Below, piece after piece: positions 55,316 through 64,000 of a stretch of DNA of 64,000 nucleotides. The notes beneath the pieces were generated by a model. That model did no database searches. It had not been told where the DNA came from and saw nothing but the letters and a program-made list of their open reading frames with translations. The DNA comes from Myrica gale. Lineage: Eukaryota; Streptophyta; Magnoliopsida; Fagales; Myricaceae. A program made the translations under genes and the position numbers. Location of the stretch: the NCBI GenBank assembly GCA_963930655.1, contig OZ005603.1, positions 13,787,001-13,851,000 of the forward strand, in the 5' to 3' direction. Position 1 is the stretch's first letter. Each line of letters begins with the position of its first letter.

Positions 55316-57249
55316 ATTGCCTGCCTTAGGCTTTCTCCTTTATTATCCAATAGTAATCACACCTTAGCTTCCAGGTGCTAAGTAACTATTACAAGCGTTT
55401 TGCCGAGGTCGCACTCCAACTCTTACAACAAATCTCACACTCAAGCTAAGAATAGCTCTTAAAGCTTGATGTGCAAATACAAGACACAATAATGAGCTAG
55501 AAGACAAGATCAGAGAATGAAAGTTGTAGTAATGATAGATGGCAGTAGTAGCTTTGTTGGGATTTGTGTAAACTTTCTTCTTCAATCTCTTTCTCTCTCT
55601 TGGTAGATAATTGTTATTTATGCTCTAAAAATCATTATTCTAGATAATTTTTATTTAGATACCACATGTTTCTATTTATTATATTAGGTAATATCTTGTG
55701 ACATAAGAAGTTACACGTTATTATTGAGTGATATTGTAGAAAAGTCATGTCAATGATTGATGAATAAAAGGCGGGGAGTATGACTTTTCGGTTTCTTGTA
55801 CTGTTCTAGACCAATGTACATATTTATGTAAAATAGATCTATGCTTGTTGTGCCTTTATTAAATAGGATGATGTACTCAGTCATTGAGGTGGTGACCTTA
55901 AGCAAACTGTGTGCGCACTGTAAGAGTACATGCAATAACGAGATCAAATATGGATACCTTCTGGATGTGATCATTGATATTGAGAAGATGTTCAACAGAA
56001 TTTGTTTATGTTATCCTTAGACTTGTGCGGTTTGTACAAATTTATTTATTGTGTACTTGTACTTTGACCAAATGATTTGGTGATGATATTTTTAGGTCAA
56101 ATATTCCAGACAACGTTGAGTCTTGTACATGATGAATGAGTTTTGTATAAATGCTAATAAAGGAATCCTCCAGTCTCTTTGTAAGATAGTATATTCAAGT
56201 ATATCTGTATAGGGTTGGACTCGAGAAAAAGAAATCTCTGGCCAGAGAAATTTTGTGAAAATATTTTTTGAAATTAATATACTATATATATATATATATT
56301 TGTGAAATTATTTTGAAAACAATATGAATGTCCAACGAATTACAAATTATAAAATTAAGAGTTATATGAGCTAGAGATTTTATCAATGATAATATTACGA
56401 TCTTATTAGTTCATATGGAATATAGTATAGTGGAAGGATAAATAAAGAATTATAATTGTTAGCAAAAATGATTTCGCAAATCAATCTCAAATTCTCGAGG
56501 GTGAATTATAATATGTTGATGAACATGATTACAATTAGTACAAGCCTAAAATTCAGAATAAAAGAATATAAGGGAGTTCATGGAAAAAGAATTTTTTCCA
56601 TATGATCCTACGGCCGATATCTGTGATCCCTAATGATTTCACGCATTATCGCAACTAGGGTTTCCTAATATAAGGATAACTATGAGATAATCTAAACTAA
56701 GTTGTTAGTTTCAGCGTTAGCCGTCAGAGCTCAGAAAACCCTACATAGTTGTGAGCGTGGAGAGGAAGGAGGCAGAACACTTGGGCTGCTATTGTGAAAT
56801 TCTTGAGATTGTGAGATAGACAAAAACCTGAAGATTATTGAAAAATTCTTGGGATCAACAAAGAGAATTAGTAAGTTAATTTTTCGCAATTCTAACTTTC
56901 ACAAGTTATGCTCTTTGGCGAGAAAAAATAATTTTGTATTTGTCTCAAGAGTTGACTACATGGTCACAAGGTGTTGACTACCATGGACATGAAAACTTTC
57001 GGATAACTCAAAATTGGAAATTTGAAACTTATATCTTTCAATATAATGCACCTCAACGCTGAAAAATGTTGTTTGATTAAGGCAAAGTGAGATTCCTAAA
57101 AAAGTTTTGCACATTTGGTTTGAAATCTCCATTTTAAATCCAAGTTCTTTCTCTCTCATCTTGAAAAACACCATTCTTGGGTTGGTGTGAGCTCTTAAAG
57201 GAAAATATTTTCTACCACTAGTCCACTTCATGGCATATAGGGCTACTTG
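55316..57249. other. LTR-like debris and AT-rich sequence, no gene
   Basis: 55340-55600 has words like TTAGCTTCCAGGTGCTAAG and ATAGCTCTTAAAGCTTG that resemble the solo LTR at 31086 in style, so it may be an LTR fragment. 56600-56870 is leader-like (ATCCTACGGCCG, AAACCCTAC). A TA microsatellite lies at 56283-56300. Boundaries are not resolvable by eye. Confidence 0.35.
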
Positions 57250-57729
57250 TTGGATGGATGCCCTATGCTCTCAAAATCAATCATTTTGAATAATTGTGAG
57301 ATAATTATTGTTGTTGATTAATCACTTGTATATTATTCTTCACGTGGATGATTACATTCCCTGTCTAGCTAGCTACAACCCACCCTTCATGGCGGATCGC
57401 GGGAGGAAAAGCCAAAAGATAAGCCTTTGTAAAATGTGCTATGTAAATTGGGTGTTCAAACACCTTTACGAGTACATGTTGAAGCAATGGGACACAGAAG
57501 TAGGATTAAGGGACACAGAAGGAGCCCGTCGGTACAAGAGTGAAAGAAGAAGCCCTAACCTCAGGAATGTCATTTACTTCGGGACTCGTCACCTCCGTAC
57601 GAACCCCAGAAATGGGGCTAAACACGAGGCACGTCTTCAGAATCTGTAAACAATGGCAAAATCACGACATATCCACAAGGAAAGAGAAAAAAAGAAAGAG
57701 TTTACAACGAAAGGCCCTAACCGCTGTCT

Positions 57730-58700
57730 GCCTTAAGCCTTAAAGGCTTACGACTCAAAGGAATTTTGCCCTCCTCCTCAGCCTCAGAAGCAACAAGAGG
57801 AGACGTCCTCCTCTTCTTGGATGAAGAATCATGGAAAGAACCCTCAGCCTCGTGATAATGCCTCCATATAGAAGAGACACCACCCAAAGAAAGGCGAGGA
57901 GAGCCTTTCTTGGAACTGTCACGAGGAGAACAGTCGTGGGATCTCTTCCCAATCCAGAGAGCAGGATTTACCTTAGAGAGAGGCCCAGGTACAATATACC
58001 CTAAAAAGCCTTCGTTATCCTAGCAAACCAAAGCATTCCAGCTTTTAGGACCAATCCCCAAAATGGCTTCCACTCGAGCCTGCTCTGCAGAAGTAAGACC
58101 CGTCACGACCTTCTTGTGATGCTCCGGAACGGAGCCAAACACCCAACACAAGGAAGAATCACTTCGCTGGTCTTCATTAGGAAAACACTCCCATCCAACA
58201 CCAGACATAAAGAAATAACGGTCATGCCATCCCTTATTATTATCGGGATAGGAATTAATCAGAGAAACCCTTTGATTACGAGGGCAAAGATACCAAAATT
58301 TATCAACTTGGGAGGAGGAAATAAGTTTGTTAAACCACAAAAAGTTCTTCAGAGTTAGTTGGTACTCATGCGCGAGGTACATAGGCCACATAACAACACA
58401 GCCCATCAAAACCCTCTAAGCATTAGGAACTATTTGGGTCGGGCAGAGACGCAGGGACCTTAAAATTTTACTAACACTTAATGGGAGAGGAAACCTGACC
58501 CCAGATTTCAATGGAACCTCAAAGAAGCACATCTCCCATGTGGCTCCCCTGGTATAAGGAGTCTCCTCTGCAGATGGAAGACGAAAACGAATCCCTCTTG
58601 GGAAACTATATTCGGCGTAGAAGGAGTCACAATCAGTCTCTTGTATCTAGCTAGGGCTCCAATGGCCTTTACGAGTAGAAGATAGAAGGCGAGTACATGT
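57730..58700 (-). other. Antisense ORF region of the Tat-like element (PF04195-like)
   Basis: Minus-strand blocks RFRLPSAEETPYTRGATWEM, NNKGWHDRYFFMSGVGWECF and LTSAEQARVEAILG match the 'putative gypsy-type transposon' domain that plant annotators often see in Tat-like elements, followed by a basic, Ser-rich tail. Broken copy. Confidence 0.6.
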
Positions 58701-59796
58701 TAAGACAATGGCCTGGTCCGAATGCTTTACTTCATTTCCAGTAATTAATGAAATTAAATTGTATTCATAAAAGTTCTTTTTATGGGTTGTCTGGCATGAA
58801 ACGAAGCATCCCACTCAAAATTAAATCATATGATTGTAACTTGATCAAAAGGGGACGTTGCCAAAAATAAACCAACAGAACAGAAGCTGCAAATCACTAA
58901 TGAAGGAAACATAAACATATTTGGTAACAACTATCCAAACAATACCACATATGGCGTCCAAATCTCCGAATCATCAAACGCCATAAAGCTGCTGCATTAA
59001 ATACAACAAGTTGTTCAAGCCGTGGCGAAATGATGCATATCGGCTCAAACAAATCGCCGAAAAACTGACATTGGCTATGTGTCATCCACAGAAGATAATC
59101 GACCGAAGGCTGCTACATTAAATGAAACGGATTGCCCGAAGCACGGCGAAATGATGCACATCAATTCCTGCAGTCACAGGGAAGCTGGCACAGGCCACGT
59201 GTCGTTCCAAGTGACAATCAGCCGGAACAATGATGACATAAAATTTTCTTAACTGTCCTCTCATGTAAGCGGAACGATGCATGCCAACTTCAACGAACAG
59301 ACGAAAACCTCCGACCAACTACGTGTCACCTGCAGACGATAACCAGCCGGGGCGTCAAGCGTCAGAAACGGCCACATTAAATGCTACGTGCTGCACAAGA
59401 CACGCGATGGAAGAGCAAGCTGGTACCCAAGGTCTTCGAAGAAATTTTAAATGGCCACGTGTCATTCGCAAACAAAAAATAGTTGAAACATCGAATGCCA
59501 AAAATACGGAACAAAATTGAAGGAAACGTGGAACTCGAAAGATGAAGAGAAGACACACGATCAATCAAACAATTTTCTTTGAGTGATACCTTTTGAAAAA
59601 TAACAGCCAAAATATGCAAGTAAAAAGAGAGAAACCATCTCAATAGAGGCAAAATAGAGGAAAAACAAATAACAACAAAAATACTAAGGATGCAACCATC
59701 GAAGCGAAACCCTACTCAAACCGTGCTTGATGACTCTGGTCTGAGGTGCTAAGCTAGGTAATCCATAATAACCCAAGAGAATGACAAAATCTCTGC
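58701..59796. other. Interior of the Tat-like element with CACGTGTC-type repeats
   Basis: 58930-59480 has several imperfect repeats of an approximately 125-bp unit (GGCGAAATGATGCAYATC, GCCACGTGTC, ACAATCAGCCGG) without coding potential. Confidence 0.5.
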
Positions 59797-60504
59797 GTGG
59801 TGTCGAAGCAATTCTACAAGGCAGTCCACGGATCCGCGATGTATCGAAGATTTAAGATCGAAGATATACTACCTTCATATCCCCTGATTGAGGCATGGAA
59901 AATTCTCAGCGACAAATGTTATCCAAGCCTAAACCCGCACGAACTCTTCGTTCGAAGTAGTGAGAAGATATGCTGGACCGCGACGGTTGAAGAAGGATTA
60001 AAGGATGTTCATGCCTCAGCAAAAGGAGGAGATGCAAGGAAAAGTGCCATAGATATAATGGTCGAGTTAAGAGAACAACTACGGGCAAAACAAATGGAGG
60101 TTGTACGCAACGCAATTCTCGACTGGGTGATGGCCAAATGGGGGTGTACCGATTTACACCGATACAAGTTGAAAGAAAGATTGACATGCCCTAAAGAGGA
60201 TAGCTGTTACATACCAGAAGAAACAGGAATATCAGTGTCATTTTCAGAGTGGTGGATCAACTACAGATGCCATCTCTACAACACTTGTTATCCGAACAAA
60301 TAATTCTTTTATTGTGACATGTATTTAGGTTTCGAGGGATAGATAATTGAATGGACGATTCCTCCTTGGGTCGATATGTGATCATTAATAAAAATTCAGT
60401 TCGTTAACATAGCTTTGATTTTCCTTACATGTTTGTACAAAAAGCATCAACAAACATTCTCAAACCTATCTGTAAATGAACCTGCTCGAGAATGGGGGGG
60501 ACTC

Positions 60505-60952
60505 TGATGATACCTAAATTGAATTAGTCCAGCCCGAATCAATTTGGACTGGACGGACAAGATCACACTCATACCAAAGCCCAACAATAATTAGGCCCAA
60601 GCCACACTAAGCCCAGAAGAAGAAGAAGCGATGACACGTGTTATGAACAGTTATAAAACAACTTATAACGTGTTGCAACTCCACGATTCTGACATTCTCG
60701 CAATCAAGGCAAGTGCCCATTAAGGAGACGTGTGAAGAGCAGATCCCGAGTCATGACGCTACAAGGACTGATTTCTCGCCAAAAGGAAATAGAAGGACCT
60801 GGAGAAAACACTATAAAAGGAGAAGACCAGAAAGAAGAAAAGTAAGTGATTCTAGAACAATTACATAGAGAAATTCAAAATAGAAAAAAATATTGACTTA
60901 GGCATCGGAGGTGCCTTACCCCAATGTCTGGGGTTATTTTTGTTATTTTACA
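60505..60952 (+). repeat. 3' LTR of the Tat-like element
   Basis: Begins TGATGATACC right after a G-rich polypurine tract and ends TTATTTTACA. Contains a TATA box (CTATAAAAGG, near 60810) and the GGCATCGGAGGTGCCTTACC motif common downstream of the start site in Tat-like LTRs. Confidence 0.7.
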
Positions 60953-62028
60953 GAAGGAATTACGTGAAGACGAGACGCATTTACTCCGAAGTGTTGTATC
61001 AGTTCACACTCATTGCTGCAAGGGATCAAATGCTGAGCCGAATAGGGAGAAAGAATATGGAAAAGTTGGTGGTGTATGCAGGGTCCGACCAAACACAAAG
61101 CGCACTCCAGAAAGCAGCCCAAATAACAGGAATCCATCCCGATAATTTCAAAGCAATCGAGACCAATAAGTCCACATCATTTGGGCTATCACCAAACTCA
61201 CTATGATCCTCAATTTGCGTAGACATCGAAGCTGGCCTAGTCCCATTGTTTCTATGTGCTACTGTGGGGACAACTTCATTAACTGCCATTGATCCACTAG
61301 GATCCTTATGCGAAGTGGCAAACACTTATGGTGTGTGGGTCCACATCGATGCTGCTTATGCTGGAAGCGCATGCATTTGTCCTGAGTTCCGACATTTCAT
61401 GGATGGCGTTGAGGCTGCAAACTCATTCAATCTCAATGCCCATAAATGGTTCTTAACCACTTTAGATTGTTGTTGCCTCTGGGTAAAAGATCCTGGTGCC
61501 TTGATAAAATCCCTCTCAACAACCCCCGAGTACTTGAGGAACAAAGCTACTGATTCAAGGGAAGTGGTGGACTATAAAGATTGGTAAATAACCTTGAGCC
61601 GACGATTTCAAGCTTTGAAATTATGGTTTGTGCTTAGGAGCAATGATATGTCTAACCTTAGGGACTTCCTGAGAAGTCATGTCAAAATGGCCAAGATTTT
61701 TGAAGGGCTTGTGGCAGTGGAGAAGAGGTTTGAAATTGTGGTTCCAAGATATTTTGCTATGATTTGTTTGAGGGTGTTGCCATAAGCAATGGGAAAGGAA
61801 ACTAACACAAATGGAAAAGCTGATGATGGAGATAATAATTCCGTAGGGGAAGAAAATGCAAACCAGCATAACAGGGAGTTATTGGAGTCGGTCAACATGT
61901 CAGGTCGTGTATACATGAAGCATTCCATAGTTCGGGGAGTGTATGTGATACGTTTTGCAACTGTTGCTACTCTAGTAGAAGAAAGACATGTTATCATGGC
62001 TTGGAAAGTGGTTCAGGAGCACGCTACT
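60953..62028 (+). pseudogene. TYDC: Tyrosine/DOPA decarboxylase, 5'-truncated pseudogene
   Basis: PLP-dependent aromatic amino acid decarboxylase of plants, converting tyrosine or DOPA to tyramine or dopamine. Blocks in order: [91 protein letters not shown] (Lys of AHKW binds PLP); [64 protein letters not shown]. The first half of the roughly 500-residue protein is missing: homology begins just 3' of the Tat-like LTR. In-frame stops are seen at 61204 (TGA after SPNSL), 61586 (TAA for the Gln of DYKDWQI) and 61783 (TAA after RVLP). A second LTR cuts the 3' end at 62029. The PLP-lysine block itself is intact, so decay is moderate. Confidence 0.9.
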
Positions 62029-62699
62029 TGTCACGCCCCGAACGCTAGCCCGAAGGGGGTTAATGACAGTCGCGAACATCCACTCAATAAATGTTCCAGT
62101 GTTTTCTCTTAATCTTGCAGCGGAAATTTTTTTTTACACATACAACTGAGAGAGACGGACCAAGGAGATTTACCATAAACTTCAACTTACACAAAACGAC
62201 TTCCTCGAAATAGGGTAAGCGTCTTAATTCATCGCATGACTGCATAGCTGAAGTACATGTTCTAAGGAATTCCATCAAAACCTCTTCATATTGACCTACT
62301 CATAACATCTTTATAATACATCTTGAATCCTTAGACACAAAACATATACACAGGCTGCCTCAATATGATATCAAGTGTTCTTAGTGCTTCATATGAACTC
62401 TCCGACTCCTGCTTCGGTTTACAACGACTAGGATACTTGACATCTAAACTTACTACGGCAAAATATCGATCGTTTAAAAACCTTAAACTTTACTAGGCCG
62501 AATAACCCATGACCACCACACAACAGAGGCTCATGCCGGCTCTTCCAAAAATTTACATCTAATCCTTTAATGAAACAACAAAAAGAGAAGAGGACATTCC
62601 CGTCGATCCCTCTTCTAGATTTCCCCACCTGAAATGTTATCTGGAATGATACAATTTAAAACTGTGAGTCGAAAAACTCAGTAAGGAAAAATAGTTAAA

Positions 62700-62890
62700 A
62701 CATGGACTTGAAATCATGGTTTGAAAATATGAACTTGAAATCGTGAGTTTGAAACCATGAACTTGTTCTTGAACTCATAATCATGAACTTGAAATCATAA
62801 GCATGCACTTGAACTTGAAATCATAAGCATGCCCTTGAACTTGAAATAATCATGAACTTGAACTTGAAATAATAATCATGTAAACATAAT
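62700..62890 (-). repeat. CATGAACTTGAAAT tandem repeats within the LTR
   Basis: Ten or so imperfect units of GAACTTGAAATCATAA(GCATG) type. Confidence 0.75.
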
Positions 62891-63548
62891 GTAATTCATG
62901 CATGATCATGAATTTTGATGTACGTGTATGCCTCATGATTGCATATGCACATGCACATGCACTTGCTCTTGAAAACAACACTTGTACTTATAAAGCTCTT
63001 GCTTTTGGAAAATCATTCCAATTCTTATCTTGTGGGCTACTGGAGCTCCATTTACCCCTGACATCAGGGTTGTGCGTTCCCGTTGGAACTGTCCCCTATT
63101 TCCCTTGGAGACCTTACATTTAGTCGAGCTAGCACACCTTCTCGCATTCGTCTTTCAGTGGCTAGACACGACCCTTGGAGGTAAACACCTTCTTGCAAGC
63201 ATTCTTCAGTGTGATTGCACATACCTCAAGAGCTACCAATCCTTCTTGCAAGCATCCTTCGGTATGGGTGCCCTAGGTGACATCCACCCTTCACGTAAAC
63301 GTCCTTCAGTATGGATGCACCTTCTTAACTTGGTACGGTACCGACCGACTTTAGCTCATTAACTTAACTTGTCATAAAGTAGCATAAAATGGTACTTTCA
63401 TTTGCATAAAATTTATCTTTCTTTCTCATGAGAAAAATGAATGCAAATGCTCATGGTGTGCTCATGTCATGCTTGATGATGAGAAATCTTAAATTCTTCT
63501 CATACTTTCATTTGCACAAAACTTTCTTTTTCCTGCAAATGCTTGATA

Positions 63549-63780
63549 ACAAATATCTCTTAAAACTTTCATGATCTTATAAAACTTTCATGCTTTCATT
63601 TGCACAAAACTTCTTTCATGCTTTCATGCAATTGCATATGTTATGTCATGCTTGATGACAAATATATCTTAAAACTTTCATGATCTCATAAAACTTTCAT
63701 GCCTTCATTTGCATAAAAATTCTTTCATGCTTTCATGCAATTGCATATGTTACGTCATGCTTGGTTATAAACATGTTATG
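63549..63780 (-). repeat. Two tandem copies of about 108 bp within the LTR
   Basis: Both begin TATCTTAAAACTTTCATGAT-like and end CAATTGCATATGTTAYGTCA. They differ at about ten positions. Confidence 0.75.
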
Positions 63781-64000
63781 CTTGATAAAAATAACATGTT
63801 ATGCTTGTTCATAAAAATATGTTGTGTACCATTCCAGTTTTCATAAACAGTAAGTTTTCACTTACAGACGTAAGTTCCACTTACCTTCATTTGCTCGAGC
63901 GTTGAACGTCACTTTACCTACAATCGAGTCATATTAGTGTTATTCGATGGTTCACTAGCGAGCGAATAGTCAATCAATTACTCGCACTCCATCATACAAA

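Larger units (their letters stand above)
57250..60952 (+). mobile_element. 3' part of a Tat-like Ty3 element
   Basis: Parts seen in order: a short plus-strand region; a large antisense ORF region (57730-58700) of the PF04195 type; a plus-strand ORF of unknown function (59797-60303, 168 codons); a polypurine tract at 60491-60500; and a 448-bp 3' LTR (60505-60952). An antisense ORF between pol and the 3' LTR is known in the Tat/Grande lineage. No protease, reverse transcriptase or 5' LTR was seen, so the copy is a broken fossil. Its left boundary is uncertain. Confidence 0.6.
62029..64000 (-). mobile_element. Ty3 LTR of the 38233 family, inverted, running off the window
   Basis: Starts TGTCACGCCCCGAACG, the complement of the CGTTCGGGGCGTGACA end at 42114. 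Further in, complemented blocks match 41100-41600 (GGTCGGTACCGTACC, ACTGGAATGGTAC, GAAGGTAAGTGGAA). The element is on the minus strand, inserted into the TYDC pseudogene, and only part of one LTR is visible. Confidence 0.8.

Noticed and set aside
38233-64000. The LTR at 38233-42114 and the LTR at 62029-64000 as the two ends of one element
   Set aside because: They are in opposite orientation, and NDC1 and other elements lie between. They are separate insertions of one family.

Overview
The window is nuclear DNA of a flowering plant, most likely a eudicot. Evidence: GT-AG introns, the plant-only forms of two host genes, and dense plant transposons (Mutator-like, hAT, CACTA, Tourist-like MITEs, Ty3 LTR elements). 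I cannot name the species. Only two host genes are read with near-complete exon structure. One is an ERD4/OSCA3-type membrane channel (21754-26327, + strand, six exons, intact 723 codons). The other is the nuclear-pore membrane protein NDC1 (42946-48964, + strand, four exons, with an apparent one-base insertion near its 3' end).

Left part (1-21 kb): the last exon of an F-box/FBD-LRR gene; a broken GRF zinc-finger gene; a short non-LTR retroposon with an 18-bp target duplication; two alcohol dehydrogenase scraps; and a probable promoter plus first exon duplicated exactly in tandem (298 bp). Then come a CACTA terminus and a cluster of hAT elements.

Middle part (21-49 kb): ERD4, then an 8.2-kb Mutator-like element (28512-36702). 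Its two long terminal inverted repeats each carry an inward-facing TATAAAA. A MURA-type transposase gene runs in from the right end and a GRF zinc-finger gene runs in from the left end, a convergent two-gene plan like that of maize MuDR but with a different second gene. A solo LTR and a MITE are nested in it. A 1.2-kb non-autonomous Mutator-like element with a perfect 9-bp target duplication follows, then a 3.9-kb Ty3 LTR, then NDC1.

Right part (49-64 kb): hAT insertions; a broken PF03004-type (Ptta/En/Spm) transposon gene; LTR-element debris; the 3' part of a Tat-like Ty3 element with an antisense ORF; and a tyrosine/DOPA decarboxylase pseudogene wedged between that element and a second long Ty3 LTR running off the right edge.

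The host genes do not form a functional cluster. The window is best read as two housekeeping/stress genes and a few broken genes in a layered transposon landscape. The most interesting candidate system is the two-gene GRF-carrying Mutator-like element.
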